Origin: Acanthopleura granulata
Taxonomy: Eukaryota > Mollusca > Polyplacophora > Chitonida > Chitonidae
Reading direction: 5' to 3'
NCBI GenBank assembly: GCA_016165875.1
Contig: JABBOT010000013.1
Location: 15,427,543-15,491,542, forward strand
Length of the DNA: 64,000 bases
Shown here: in pieces, positions 1 through 11,390 of the stretch
Layout of the letters: each line of letters starts with the position of its first letter
Numbering within the stretch: the stretch's first letter is position 1
Made by a program: the position numbers and the translations under genes
Notes under the pieces: model-generated
What the model saw: the letters and a program-made list of their open reading frames with translations, nothing else
Told to the model about the DNA's origin: nothing
The model's database searches: none

Positions 1-117
1 CTGAAAACACCACAGAGAACAGAGTATCAGAAAGCTCAATCAATATCAAGCTTATCAGTAGTACAAGTTTCATAAATTACATACATTTACGTCTTCTGGT
101 TTTATCTACCAAACATT

Positions 118-262
118 CATTTATTTATCTGATTGGTGTTTTACGCCATACTCAAGAATATTTCACTTATACGACAGCGGCCAGCATTATGGTGGGAGGA
201 AACCAGGCGGAGCACGACAGAAGCCCACGGCAATCCGCAGATTGGTCGCCGACCATCTACTA
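118..262 (-). mobile_element. SINE family A, 5'-truncated
   Basis: The 3' half of a tRNA-derived SINE, starting with the TTTATT-rich tail (reverse orientation) followed by the GATTGGTGTTTTACGCC and GCCAGCATTATGGTGGGAGG blocks shared by over 20 copies in the window. The tRNA-like head is missing. Confidence 0.85.
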
Positions 263-312
263 AAAACAGCAATAATGAAGAACAATGTAATTAAGTTTTT
301 AACCATTCTTAC

Positions 313-432
313 AAAATTAAGCTTAAAAAGACTACAGGTAAAAAATTTTGTCTTTCTCGGATACATTAAAACGTCTGGCAGATATTCTCTGTAAAAATTC
401 ACTTCTTCACTTGTAATTGGTTTTTGTTCCTC
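313..432 (-). CDS. Candidate sixth exon of the coiled-coil gene
   Basis: The acceptor is CTTTTTCCTCACACAG and the donor is GTAAGA at 312. The 40 codons are in phase 0 at both ends and begin EEQKPITSEEVNFYREYLPD. The sequence looks like soluble protein, but I recognise no domain. It lies just above a truncated SINE. Confidence 0.35.
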
Positions 433-752
433 CTGTGTGAGGAAAAAGTTTACTGAATGCACCAGATATCAGATTTTGTCTTACATGAATTTCACACTTT
501 TACTCATTTCACTGTGGATGATAACATCAATACATGTACAAACAATGAGGCTCACCAGCCATTTATAAAGAGAAAAGAAATGTGTGCAACTTTTGGAATA
601 AAGATACTTGAATAACAATAACAGTTAAACTTAGTCTTGATCATTTGCATTGTTACTATATTGTAAGTCATTTTCACTTGTATTTTTATGAAAATCACTT
701 GTTTTCTTGTTCAAGTTGGTAGAAGGTACTGCTCTTCCAAGATTTACAAGAT

Positions 753-968
753 ATGCTGCGCTTTGCAAAGGGCTGCTACGCCTCGTCACAAAAGGCAAAC
801 TTTATGGGGTTTGTACCAATCACACTCTCGCAGGAACTCATACTGATGGAGTCAGATAGCTCTGGTAAACATTTACAAGCCATTGGTGCATTGATATCAG
901 CCACAAAAATGTGGAAGCATTTTTTTAAAGCTACCAATAAGAAGTTCACAATCCTGGCTTCAAAGTAG
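753..968 (+). other. Unassigned 71-codon open frame
   Basis: An ATG-started frame within the last part of the minus-strand gene region. There is no splice or promoter support and no recognised domain. The word AAAGGGCTGCTACG resembles a stretch near 12840 on the other strand, which may point to an old repeat. More likely noncoding. Confidence 0.15.
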
Positions 969-1104
969 CCCTAGGATTGCATGTGGAACAAAAGTGAAGG
1001 CAGCCAAATGCGATTTACAAGAAAAAATCTCTACAAGGTGCACAGAAGTTTGACGACAACAACATATTCAATCGTTACAACGCTCTAATTCGCATTATGC
1101 TTAC

Positions 1105-1196
1105 ACATGATTGAGTGACCCTACCAGTTGACCTCTGAAAGGAGTCCGATAGAACAAAATGGCTCATACGCATCAAGCCGATATCTTGATGCAGAC
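1105..1196 (-). CDS. Candidate fifth exon of the coiled-coil gene
   Basis: The acceptor is CTACTATCTTCTCAG ending at 1197 and the donor is GTAAGC at 1104. The 92-bp interval is open in the frame required by the previous exon and ends in phase 0, which the next candidate exon needs. The residues (LHQDIGLMRMSHFVLSDSFQ and on) are not coiled-coil-like, so this rests on splice sites and phase only. The preceding intron would be 105 bp. Confidence 0.35.
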
Positions 1197-1301
1197 CTGA
1201 GAAGATAGTAGGATTACTAGTTGTTTTAGAATGAGGGTTATACTAGTGAACGAATCCAAACACAAGGTAAAATATATTTCAGCTGCGCCCTCCCAACTTA
1301 C

Positions 1302-1414
1302 CCAGCATACGAATGGCCCTGTCTTTCTCCTCAATGGTTTTCATGTAAGCATCCTTCAGGGCTTCCATGGACTGCTGCAGATACTGGCATGTCTTACATC
1401 CACTGTCATCAGAT
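1302..1414 (-). CDS. Coiled-coil gene, fourth coding exon with CxxC
   Basis: The donor is GGTAAGT at 1301. The acceptor chosen is CTTTTTGATGTGATCAG ending at 1415, because it is the one that keeps the frame with the previous exon (AG plus A gives Arg). The exon encodes SDDSGCKTCQYLQQSMEAL and then KDAYMKTIEEKDRAIRML. The open frame extends further upstream to about 1477, so a longer version of the exon is possible, but those acceptors break the phase. Confidence 0.65.
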
Positions 1415-4400
1415 CTGATCACATCAAAAAGTTTACCTAAGCCACCTTTCATGATCGAAAGTACTTGGTGGCCATATCACATTTGTCAGCCAAATTACAT
1501 TACCTGATCATAAATCTAGCTCATGGTGACCACAGGCTCCTAAAATTTAATTTGTGATAGAATTTTTATTTATTTGTTTATTTGATTGGTGGCTTTTCTG
1601 ATGGACTCTAGAATATTGAATTTTTTATGTTGTACTCAAGAATATTTCGCTTATGATCAATCCTCCCCTGGTAGGACTAACATCTGATTTGTCAAAAAGC
1701 TTTTGTCTCTATAGTGAATCAGGCATTATTCATCACATTACAACCCTTATTGTGACAAACAAGTTAAATATTGATTTTGCTCCTTGTAGTTTTCCAAAAT
1801 AGACACCAGTTGGCTTCTTTAGGTGTTTGGTAAATGACCTAAGACTTCGTCCAAGAATGCATTTTTACAGGCAAATAAATGCCATAAAATATTACTTCTA
1901 GACCTGAAACTTACGGCTTTCCAGAAGGATATCGCTCCACCTTCCAAACAAACTTCCAAATGCCTCTCTACAATCAATAAAACTATCGAAATCTAGAAAA
2001 ATAAGCATTTTTATCATGGACGAAATTTTGGGTCATTTAGGGTAGTCGATACTTCTGACAGAAGAAACAGCACATACCTGCCCTTCAATGTTTCCTTCGC
2101 TTCTTTTAAGTGTTTCTTCTCTTGTTTTAGCACATGACATTCCCTTTGTACTGCCTTAACTTTGTCCAGCAGGCTGTGGGAAGAAAAAGAAAACTATTTG
2201 TTTTGCATTAAAAACATTTTACTGGTATATCCAAATAATTATCCCTAATTAGAATGCTAGCAACCAATTTTCCTTGACGTGAAAGGTGTTATGTTTTGAT
2301 GTTACCATCTAATCTTCATCAGTTCATACTTCAATAAAGAGAATTACACTCTTTGTTTACTAAAGACTTATTACGCTAAGTGCAAAGCAAAAAGGCAGTG
2401 AAATTCATGTCAAAACCGTGTGTTGTTCAGGAATCTTTAACACTTTAAATCTTTAATTTTTTTAAACCTTGGGAGATTGGAATAAGGGGAGGTAATTCCA
2501 AATTGACTGTCAATTTTAACTTTGCCATTGGAGATAATTTTTCTTTTATATCTACACTTATTGTCACAAAGACAAAACAAAAACTTCATATAAATTATGA
2601 ACTCGAGTTACCAGTGGTATATGTTTTAATCCTGAGAGATGGGACTTTTCCTTTCATTTTCTACTGTGATGTCATTTAGTTTTTAATATGACCTCATTTA
2701 GGGATGGAACATTTGACTTTCATAAAACTGTGTCAGGGTCCTGCTGTTTGGTATTCGCTGGGTCCACATTACTGGAAACTCCACATTACTGGATAAAACC
2801 AGTGCAGGCACAGCAGGTAATTAAGTCTGGCTGTCAGCTCTGGTCTTAACTCTTCAATCTCAGACTGACTTATTCAGTGATCAATGGGTTTAAAACTCCA
2901 TGATCTTCAAAATGGAACCTTCTAAGAAGTATTCTGACATTAGATCTTAACATGACAGCAGACCAGCATCTGTCGGTTATACCACTGCTGTCCCCAGCCT
3001 TAGAGGTGTGGAAAGTTTTTATGTCTCTAAGATTTTACCTGACATTGGCTGTGTGCACATATACTGATCAGCTACGGAGTCAGGAGGATCAGTTATTTCT
3101 GCCTGCAGGATCAAGGCAGAAAACGTGCAGTACAGTCAGATCCTATCCTAAAATCCTCCGCTCAATATGGTCGGACAGTCGGCGTATGATCTGCTGACCA
3201 TACACCGACCACACCTTGACTGTGGGCTGATTCTGAGTAAATCTGCCGTCACTATCGACATATCATGAGGCCATCATACACGGATGATGGTCGGGTCAAG
3301 GGGCCACGACCCGGGAATGATTTTGTGAGATTACCCTGCCGACATCACTTCAATATTCTAGTTATTCTAATTCATCATCAGCTTGCGTAAATCTATCATG
3401 ACTGTTACGAAATATCTCAACCTGGGCAGTTTTGCATGACGGGGGTTCACAAGGTCATATCTGTGTCTTCAGTATACTGCTCATTGATTACGGTGTTTCT
3501 CGAAAATTAAAAATGACGGCCTTACAATCCTCTTCAGCTGATCTCAATTTGGCACTATTTTGCATGTGGGAGGTTCTTAAGGTCACACCATGCAGTCAAT
3601 GCAAAATTAAGCTTGTCGAAAATGGGAGAGTAACCTTTCAATCCTCACCTCTCAAAGGCACGAAGTTGAACATCACGCTTGAACTTTCAATTCTCCGGCA
3701 TGGAGTAAATAGCAATGTCAAGAAAACACATAGCTGGAAATAGCGTCTGAGTGATCAGCGTGCTGAATATCGGTACGTTGTAATGACAAAAAACTGTGAT
3801 CAAGATTCGCTGATCAACGCATCACCATCCGACGAGGGAGGGGAACATGGTTGGTGTATGTTCAGCCAAGGGTCAGCGTATCATGCCTCATCCCTCCGCG
3901 TATCTTCGGGCCAGGACAGGCAGAGGACTTAAGGTTAGAATCTGACTGTATTGTAGCTATAGGTGCAGCCTCTGACTTGATAAAATGAAGATGAGCTGAA
4001 CTGGGCATTTTTTCTCTCAGCTCTTTACCCCTCAAGATCAGGTTTTCTCTCCTTTAAAGCAGCTACTATCAGATGACACAAAAAGTAATCCTTAATGAAC
4101 AAGGAAGCCATATCATACCTTTTTCTGGACAGCTGAATTTTGTCGTATTTTTCCTTTGTTTCAGTAAGTTCTGAAAAGACAATCAAACATAAGTAAGATC
4201 GAACAAATTGAAAACGTTCAATGGAAACAGAAGAATTTGTGTGAAGCTTGAACAAGTCTTTGACACACTATCTGAATTAATGAATTATCACAAGGAACAA
4301 ATCACCTGTACTAGTAAGGAATTTTTTTTCCCACATTCCACATAATCAATACTCTTGCGAACATGTCAACAGGTGTTTAAGTTTTACATGACACAATAGC

Positions 4401-6210
4401 ATCATTATAAATGATTTACCGATAATCAAATGATAAATAAAATCTACATTGTCATGAGAAGAGGTGATATCAGCTTATTGTGAATGCGAACATATAAATC
4501 AATTTATTTATTTATTTATTTGATTGGTGTTTTACGCCGTACTCAAGACTATTTCACTTATACGACGGCGGACAGCATTATTGTGGAAGGGAACCGGGCA
4601 GAGCCCGGGGGAAACTCACAACAATCCACAGGTTGCTGGTAGACCTTCCCATGTACAGCCGGAGAGACAGCCAGCATGAGCTGGGCTTGAACTCACAGCA
4701 ACCACATTGGTGGGAGGCTTCGGCCATTGCACTGCGTTAGCGCGCTAACCAACTAAGCCACGGAGGCCGCCATATAAATCAATGTCAAAATACTAAAGCC
4801 ACATATATTGCAGCCACCTAATTTTTGGATCTATTTTTCTCCCAAATGCCTGATGACAGTGTTGAGCACACGTCAGTAGGCATGCACAAGTTTGGGACAA
4901 AGAAAGAAAGTACATGGCCATTATGTCTTCACTACAGCATTGCAGACTTTGGTGCCAGCCTGGGACTCAGTCAGTGTCATGTGGATTTTTTTCTAAGTTT
5001 TCAACCTGAACTAAGTTATAGACAGGTGTTTTTTTTTAGCAAATTTCTTTCTAGAAACTCAGATTGAACCAAACTCAGATATCAGATATTTTTTCATTAC
5101 CAGTGTATCAAAAACTCAATTTATTTCATGAAAACTGAATACGACTTGTCTAAAACTCCACTTTTCTATATTTCAAGATATTATTCGAGTAAGTGGCTAG
5201 AAAACCCCTGCAGGTCCATGTAAAGTTTTAGACATCAAAAGCATTCACATAAGTTACTGAATTGTGTGTTACTGCCAGGAGTTAAAAAATGCTTTTCAGC
5301 TTAACCACAGGTTTGTCTGCCCAGTGCAGCACAGAAATCCCTGTCATGTGCACTGAACACAACTATCTACTTATTCTAAACGAAACCCTGGAGAGACACA
5401 AACTTTAGTACATCTTTAAAAATTTTAAAATTGTGATATCCATTGCAACACTAAGTCCATCACCTGAACTCAACAAAATCACAGCAGATTTCCAAAGCCC
5501 AAAGTCAATGAACACATGTGGGACTCCAACTCACCCCTGTTGCCCATTTATATGTCATTTTGCCATTGAATGTCGAATACTATTTTCTTAATTCACTACC
5601 ATTACTGATGAAACAAAGTAACTCACTATCTTGTGGTCACATCAACTGTGAAAACTTGGAATGTAATCAAGTGGCTCACCGTTGACCACCATTTTGAAAA
5701 ATGACCTCAAATTCTCTTAATTCTGAAGTGTAACCCAGTTCTGAAAACATGTTGGAAACTATAATGTTTTCTTTGTAATCTGAAGGCACAACTTTAATCT
5801 TCATAAAACAACTGTTGCCCCAGTCTTTGCCTGGTTTCCTCCGACCATAATGCTGGACGTCATCGTACACGTGAAATATTCCTGACTATACACAAATCAA
5901 GTAAACAAATAAATCAATAACACAACTGAGGAGGACATAAAAAGAATTTCCTTTTTGAATACAAGTAAGCTGGAGTGAGACGAATGCGGACCTTGCTCAC
6001 AGCACTTCCATCAACTTCGAATTCAGAAATGTGCTGCAATTTTGTTCAGTTCGAGACATGGACACGTTGCTAAGAATGTCAGACTATATCTAAATGGACA
6101 GGGCAAACCTTTGACTGTGTTCCTGTGTAATAGCATTGCCTCCTTCAGAAGCTGCTCCATTGTGGGTGGCCGGCTGTCTTCCATACTAACCATAGCTTTA
6201 CTGTTAGCTC
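1302..6210 (-). CDS. Spliced coiled-coil protein gene, N-terminal part (four supported exons)
   Basis: Four exons on the minus strand join in one frame: 6210-6109, 4170-4119, 2173-2078 and 1414-1302. Each acceptor ends in AG, three after clear pyrimidine tracts, and the donors read GTTTGC, GTATGA, GTATGT and GTAAGT. The phases match at every junction (1, 2, 2, then 1). The likely start is ATG at 6193, or 6184 in the same frame. About 115 residues follow: a short N-terminus (MVSMEDSRPPT), then Lys/Glu-rich helical sequence from about residue 13 to 77, a CKTC pair near residues 84-87, and more helix ending in EEKDRAIRMLG. This suggests a dimeric or scaffold coiled-coil protein. I do not recognise the family. 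A CxxC between two coils recalls CtIP/RBBP8-type proteins, but that is only a resemblance. Intron 1 contains SINEs and intron 3 an unclassified repeat. The gene continues toward lower coordinates. Confidence 0.75.
1566..1655 (-). mobile_element. SINE family A, decayed tail fragment
   Basis: The tail and 3' block appear twice in degraded form (GATTGGTGGCTTTTCTG and GTACTCAAGAATATTTCGC), suggesting a nested or partly duplicated copy. Confidence 0.6.
1836..2046 (-). repeat. Repeat family D copy inside intron 3
   Basis: It starts with AAATGACCCAAAATTTCGTCC and ends with a TTTGCCTGTAAAAATGCA block and TTAGGTCATTTAC, matching the copies at 60.9-61.1 and 61.5-61.7 kb. It contains a false-looking exon with good AG and GT borders. 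Confidence 0.6.
2078..2173 (-). CDS. Coiled-coil gene, third coding exon
   Basis: This 96-bp exon has a textbook acceptor (TTTCTTTTTCTTCCCACAG) and donor (CAG then GTATGT). Only one frame is open. It encodes LLDKVKAVQRECHVL and then KQEKKHLKEAKETLKG, a strongly helical, charged stretch. It ends with two bases (AG). Confidence 0.75.
2230..4020. other. Intron sequence without recognised feature
   Basis: The interior of intron 2 of the coiled-coil gene. Short open frames at 2952-3197 and 3432-3743 (plus) have no splice or domain support. I see no SINE here. Confidence 0.5.
4119..4170 (-). CDS. Coiled-coil gene, second coding exon
   Basis: This 52-bp exon lies between acceptor TTGTCTTTTCAG and donor GTATGA. 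It completes the split Glu codon from the previous exon and encodes LTETKEKYDKIQLSRK, leaving two bases for the next exon. Composition is typical of a coiled coil. Confidence 0.7.
4504..4770 (-). mobile_element. SINE family A, full length, with perfect target-site duplication
   Basis: A complete element in reverse orientation, from the TTTATT tail through the central domain to the tRNA-like head (reverse complement of GGCTTAGTTGGTTAGCGCG). It is flanked by a perfect 13-bp duplication, CATATAAATCAAT, at 4491-4503 and 4771-4783. This indicates insertion by target-primed reverse transcription, within intron 1 of the coiled-coil gene. Confidence 0.95.
4785..5810. other. Intron sequence without recognised feature
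   Basis: Intron 1 of the coiled-coil gene between two SINEs. The 80-codon frame at 4825-5067 has no coding support. Confidence 0.5.
5814..5921 (+). mobile_element. SINE family A, 3' fragment
   Basis: Contains GGTTTCCTCCGACCATAATG, the GTGAAATATTC block and an AAATAAATCAATAA tail. The head is absent. Confidence 0.8.
6109..6210 (-). CDS. Coiled-coil gene, first coding exon
   Basis: The acceptor is TATATTTTCAG just above 6210 and the donor is GTTTGC at 6108. In-frame ATGs lie at 6193 and 6184. The exon encodes MVSMEDSRPPTMEQLLKEAM and then LLHRNTVK, and ends in phase 1. Because a strong acceptor precedes it, a 5'-untranslated exon probably lies upstream. An in-frame TAA does not occur between the acceptor and the first ATG, so an upstream coding exon cannot be fully excluded. 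Confidence 0.7.
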
Positions 6211-6698
6211 CTGAAAATATATAATGACAGCATCCCAATGATTTAACTGATTAAAATGACTCATTGTATTTCTTTACATCAAAAGGATATTGCAGAATAA
6301 GAATAAACTTTACTGACCTTTAAAGCATTTTTATAATTTGAGTTTTGTTTTTTCTAGACTTTTTATTTTTCAGTTTTCGACAAAATCGAGAAGGAAAAAA
6401 TAAGTGTATGTTTGTCAAAACTTGCATTCTGAAGCTTGTTTTAAATCAAGCGACACAGGCCCCTGTCATTCAGGGATGAGGAAATGTTCGGCTACCAGTC
6501 ACATTTAAAAGCTTTTTTTTTTTTCACCATAGCCGTTCATTTTTCTAAATAGTGAATCTGAATAGACAAATTGACCATAGCCGCACTACTGCGTGACATT
6601 CGACAGACAGTACAAGAGACAACGAAATATGTTGTTGTTGTACCGATACCGTGGAAAACACGTTATCTCCCGATTTCATCTCCCGTGTAACGCACCTG

Positions 6699-6945
6699 TC
6701 TGAAACAGTCTCTAGATAATTATGTTCTACTGATGGGACATTTCGTCTATAACAAATGGACATCATCGTTTCCTGACTGCCAAATCACATTGAACTTGCA
6801 TTTCATTCACAAATACCGCCACTTTCGTTCTGCCGTAAAGCAGTTCGTCGATTCACGACATACCGTCTGACAGCTTCCCCTTAAATTTTACCCTACCCGG
6901 CCTAAATACAACCACATCCTTTACTTTCATTGGTTATAAAGTTTT
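6699..6945 (-). promoter_or_regulatory. Possible promoter and 5'-untranslated exon of the coiled-coil gene
   Basis: Read on the minus strand, a TATAA-like word lies near 6940 beside a CCAAT word. About 200 bp downstream a good donor (GACAG then GTGCGT) lies at 6698. The frame starting at its ATGATG cannot be joined to the first coding exon without a stop, so it would be untranslated. This is inference from motifs only. Confidence 0.25.
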
Positions 6946-7084
6946 GCAACTTTAAATGTTTGAAATAATTATAAGGCCGTGTAAGCCATAACAAGTGCGA
7001 TTATAGGGTGAAGTACTCTTGCTTTGTAATAATCTTGCCTTGGTTTTCGTGGGTAACCCGGTGGTCCAATTCAGGCTGTTTAAA

Positions 7085-7675
7085 ATTGAAAGACAGCCCA
7101 TGTTCTAAGTTGAGTTTGCCAAAAAGGTGGCACAATATTGTGCTCATTTCGGTTAAGTATTTTTTCTAACAGCTGAAACTGACATTTGATCGTGCTCCGT
7201 CGACTAGCATTAAAGGCCGCCATTCTGTCTAGGTTGTGACTTAATTGTTTGAAGAGCCGAACACTCCACCTGAGACTGGAGTAAGCGGCTCGGGCTGTGT
7301 TTGTAACTTAAGTATATATGTCAATTTATACTATGAAATGATCAAGAAACTTAATACCGCCACAACACAAATATTAAAACACTGTGATGTCCCTATGTTT
7401 TTACATGTTACATTGACAGACAACTCAGAACATTCACGTCACATCTTATAAACAGCTGATATCCTCCTAACTCTCTGATAGGCCAGTCCCCAAAAGGCTT
7501 AAAAGCATAGGCGCCTTCAGATGCCCAGTCGGCTGCACAATACTCTACACTCCAAACGAAAACGAATTCAGCAAGGAATTCATACAATTTCAAACAGTTT
7601 TTTACATTCAAGAGAGAATTGTATAATCTTTTTAATTAACAGTACCTCAGTCATGAGTCTTTTACTTTAATACAA
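7085..7675 (+). repeat. Unclassified interspersed element E, copy 1
   Basis: About 590 bp aligning along most of its length with the reverse complement of 35350-36015. Shared blocks include AAGTATTTTTTCTAACAG, ATCGTGCTCCGTC, TATATGTCA, ATTGACAGACAACTCA, GGCGCCTTCAGATCCC-like sequence, TTACATTCAAGAG and GTACCTCAGT. It is non-coding in all frames and has no obvious terminal repeats. Confidence 0.75.
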
Positions 7676-7887
7676 GAGCTAATCCATTTCGAAGCGATGC
7701 TGGAGTCACCGTTATAAACAAACACATGAACATGACTGTGCTTAACTTCACACCATCCACATTGTAGGCCCACGTACTCGTGGACAGGTAATCGCGCTTA
7801 GAAACCCCAAACATGCAAAAAATCGTACAGTAACCCAGTAGTAATTAGGGAAATCCGGAGAACAGATGGGTATTACCATGCACATAT

Positions 7888-8030
7888 AGGTAACCAAACC
7901 CAGCCAAAAGGTAGCCACACACACAAACCTGACAGATAATCACACCCAGCCAACCAGTAACCACACACAGAAACCTGACAGGTAACCACACCCAGCCAAG
8001 GACGTATATACATTTAGGTAACCATACTTC
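7888..8030. repeat. Minisatellite, unit about 46 bp
   Basis: About 2.5 to 3 copies of a CCACACCCAGCCAA / CACACACAAACCTGACAG unit. Confidence 0.75.
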
Positions 8031-8224
8031 AACAAACTGGTATTTCCATGAAATGTACAAAGAAGACACAACTAGCCTGAGAACCGTGTAATTCATCAAT
8101 TATGTTGCGCTGGCGTGGTGACTATAGCGTCTTGACCCCAAATGACAGATCCGCGACTCAATTCCTAATCGAGTCCTAACTAGACTATAAGACTGCACGC
8201 CATCGACTCTCACAAGATAAACAG

Positions 8225-8370
8225 GCCAAGTACATGTACTGGTCGGCCCGGTGTTAGTATAATGTGACTGGATATGGTGTCGTGTCTGGTGTCTTCGGCA
8301 TGTCATTCCAGTGAGGCAGCGCTATAAATATGGCGACATTGGCTCCGGTCTGATCCAAGGATAAATCGTC
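8225..8370 (+). mobile_element. SINE family C fragment
   Basis: Contains GTATAATGTGACTGGATATG, a GTCTGGTGTCTTCGGCATG block and GTGAGGCAGCGCTATAAAT, matching the fuller copy at 30.87-31.1 kb. Confidence 0.6.
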
Positions 8371-8399
8371 GTGATATGATCGAAACAATGTTGAAACCA

Positions 8400-8820
8400 C
8401 GATAAAACAATGAAACACATCAGCTGTGTCACGAGGACATTTGTTGACCATCAGTTGCTTGAGTCGATGTTTAATTTAACTGAAATATTGAGCCATGGCA
8501 TAATTGAGCGCTATAGATATATGTAATCATACAAATGGTAAACTCTACAGGATCTCATATGTCACAGCACAGGTTTAGGGTTTTGAAAGCATTATGGCGT
8601 CACATATAAATGTGTAACTATAGCAAATCCTATAGCTCTGAAATAGTCACCGTGCGTTGTAGGCTTTGTTGTGGGTACCGATATCTTTAATATACGTGAC
8701 GGTAATCTGTGCAATGATGACAGCTCGATTTCAAGGGACTTAACTCTTGACACCATGTGTCTATGCCTCGAATGAAACGCCGTTGGTTGTTAGGGCGAAC
8801 TGGAGGACATATTATAGTTT
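8400..8820. other. No recognised feature
   Basis: Unique AT-rich sequence with no exon, SINE or tandem repeat that I can support. Confidence 0.4.
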
Positions 8821-8824
8821 TTGA

Positions 8825-9055
8825 CGGAAGTTCCATGGCCCTTGACAGATGAAGTTGTGAGTTCGAAACCAGCTCCCATATCTTCGGCTTTTGAATGCAT
8901 GTGTGCTTTTGCTCATAAGTGATGATGGTGGATTGCCCTGAGCTTTCGTCTGCTTCCTCTTCAATCGGCAGTACGACCAGGTCGTCACGTACACATTGGT
9001 GTATAAGACTGATCACTGCGCGTATAACAGTTATCAAATAAATCAACAGCAAATT
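8825..9055 (+). mobile_element. Possible tRNA-derived SINE, decayed
   Basis: A B-box-like word (GTGAGTTCGAAACCAGCTC) is followed by a decayed 3' domain and a TCAAATAAATCAACAG tail. The 130-codon minus-strand frame across it is probably incidental. Confidence 0.35.
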
Positions 9056-9079
9056 CCGCAGCCACAGAACTCTGTGCAA

Positions 9080-10160
9080 ACTGGGCTAACACTGTCGTCT
9101 ATAATTTCTGTGACTGACCTTATCCTCCAACATAAATTATATAGATCTTAGAGGCCATGCACATGTTAATTCTTGTTTCCCGTCACCACCCTCTTGTCAT
9201 TTTTGCCCTCCGCATAGTAACTCATTATTTCATTTCTTGGCCTGAAAGAGACGGAGGAATGTCGAGACAGTGAGGCGGCTACAAAGTATATGAGAAAGGC
9301 CACATATAGTACAGCCACATAGGGCCAACTTCAACTACATCCTTTTTACAAAGCCTGTATCTTTGTGCGATATGCCGCTTTCATACCTTGTTGCCCGATA
9401 TCCAGCTTTAATCAAATCTGTAGTTCAAGTTGAGCAAATATCAACATTTTACGATATGTGATGGTAGTTGTTCAAGTTAAGCACAATTTGCTTCAAGTTT
9501 TCATTGTAGTCACTGGGAAGCAAATATTCCTTTGGTGTTGACTTTTTCAGTATTATTAAACTTAAACAGTATGAAGTAGAAACCTGAACATAATAACGGA
9601 TTTTATTACTGTTATTATTGTTCATTTCGTTTTGTTCATTTTCCTCACTGCCTCCGGGTGCTGGTACGGCTAGAAATTGTCACAAAGGATGAAATTATCA
9701 TAAAATCTAGACGAATAATGATGATGAGAAGTTCCGTCACCCTCACCAGTTTTTCAAAATGTAATGGTGGGAAACAAGGGATCAAATGGCGTTTGCCTTA
9801 TGTCTGAAAATAAATCACGTGCAAGTGTAACTGTCAAGGTGGAATGCTCGTATTATTTACGACCTGCTTTCATTTTACAAGCAAAAATATCCATCGTTCT
9901 GTTTGTGGAGTAATAAATAACGATGAATCATCAACTAGCGATTTGTAAATTTATTTGAGAAGGGTTTGACACTGATCTCAATCTCTTTTTCACTTATTTC
10001 CCCGGGGGTGATCGGGATGTACAGCTCAGTGTTATATGTGAGAAGGCGACCTCTAACCGACATTCGAGTCACAACCTTTGGGATCAACCTTGGATACGGA
10101 ATGTACATGCAAATATTCTTCTATTGTTATGCTGTAAACGGGGCCACGGTGAGACTATGA
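9080..10160. other. No recognised feature
   Basis: Unique AT-rich sequence. Short frames only, and no repeat or splice support seen. Confidence 0.4.
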
Positions 10161-10164
10161 GGGC

Positions 10165-10290
10165 AACGTTGCCGAGCAGCCGGACTTTGAAAATGGTACT
10201 TGTTAATGCCTCACTTGGCGTTCAGGACTGAGAAGCTAGAACAAGGACGGCAATAAGCCTCTCAGTGGAACTACTGTAAGAATATTATTT
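10165..10290 (+). mobile_element. SINE family C fragment, decayed
   Basis: Contains TGGTACTTGTTAATGCCTCA, CTTGGCGTTCAGGACTGAG and AGCTAGAACAAGGA, matching internal blocks of the family C copy at 30.9-31.0 kb. Confidence 0.5.
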
Positions 10291-10389
10291 TAATTACCAA
10301 ATTAGGCAGGTCATTGGTCAAAGAGGTCAGGTGATCGAATCCACTGCTTGCTGATATGCGGCTGCGGCTTTATATCAGGGGCTTTGTCT

Positions 10390-10511
10390 GTTATTTACTT
10401 CTTGCACTCCGGTTTCCTCTACGCACAAATCTGATCGCCGTCGTATAAAATGAAACATTCTTGAGTACGGGGCTAGCAACAGTTAGTAATCAATTAAAAT
10501 AAATAAACCAA
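10390..10511 (+). mobile_element. SINE family B, 3' fragment
   Basis: Contains GCACTCCGGTTTCCTCTACG, GATCGCCGTCGTATAAAATG, TTCTTGAGTACGG and an AAATAAATAAACC tail. Confidence 0.65.
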
Positions 10512-10519
10512 TAACCTTA

Positions 10520-11290
10520 AAACTTTCAGGGCGTTAAACAACAAGCATTCATTCATTCATTAAAACTTTCACACCCAGATGCACGAGTCATGAACACAGA
10601 AACCAAGGAAATAAAACCAGTGCTATTTTTTTGCAAACGAAAAGTCTGCGAAGGCCTGTATGGATACGCCAAAAGAACCATAGTGTGCCTTTTTTATTAT
10701 TAAAAAATAACACATACATGTAAACCTGCTACAAGTAAATATAAATGTTAACATCTTATTTGACTCGCGATACATTTCATTTTGTGTCATGTTTTGAAAA
10801 AAAAAAAATTTTTTTGAACGAGAAGAAAGCATTTAACGCGACAGATCCAAGTAAAGCCTCAACAACGATGCACACATATACGGTATTCTTTATAAGCTCT
10901 AAACGTTTTATTGCCTCTCTGACAGATTGAACTATACATATGTCTGCATGGCACACATTTATTTATTATTTACTTACATGTATTTCATTGTGACCTTACG
11001 CCATGTACCATGAATATTCGATATTGGGCAAAACAACGCGGATTTCATTTTTTAAAGCGTGTGGGTATGTCCTACACACTAAAGAAATGAGATAAATTTT
11101 CATTTTTGAGAAGAACTCTTTGTTATCAGATACCTGACCTATCCTTTGTGATTTAAAGCCATAGGCGAACAAGTGAGGACTATAGGTGGGTTCGCACCAT
11201 TGGTCAGTGCAAGGCCTATACACCGACGGTGGCGAAAACACAGCTTAGTGCAATGTCCTGTAGACAACTAAGACCAACATACAGAGACAT
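10520..11290. other. No recognised feature
   Basis: AT-rich sequence with overlapping short frames on both strands and no supported gene or repeat. Confidence 0.4.
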
Positions 11291-11295
11291 ATTCT

Positions 11296-11390
11296 ATTTA
11301 CTTATTTATTTGATTGGTGTGTAACAGCGTACTGAAGAATATTTCGCTTATACGACGGCGGCCAGCGTTATGGTGCATGCATGGGGGGAT
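11296..11390 (-). mobile_element. SINE family A, 3' fragment
   Basis: The tail, the GATTGGTGTGTAACAGCG block and the ATACGACGGCGGCCAGCGTT block are present, then homology stops. Confidence 0.8.

Noticed and set aside
1915..1992. Exon-like interval on the minus strand (TTTTTCTAG acceptor, GTAAGT donor, open frame FIDCREAFGSLFGRW) between the third and fourth coiled-coil exons
   Set aside because: It lies inside a family D repeat copy. Using its strong acceptor puts a stop in frame, and the exons on either side join in phase without it.
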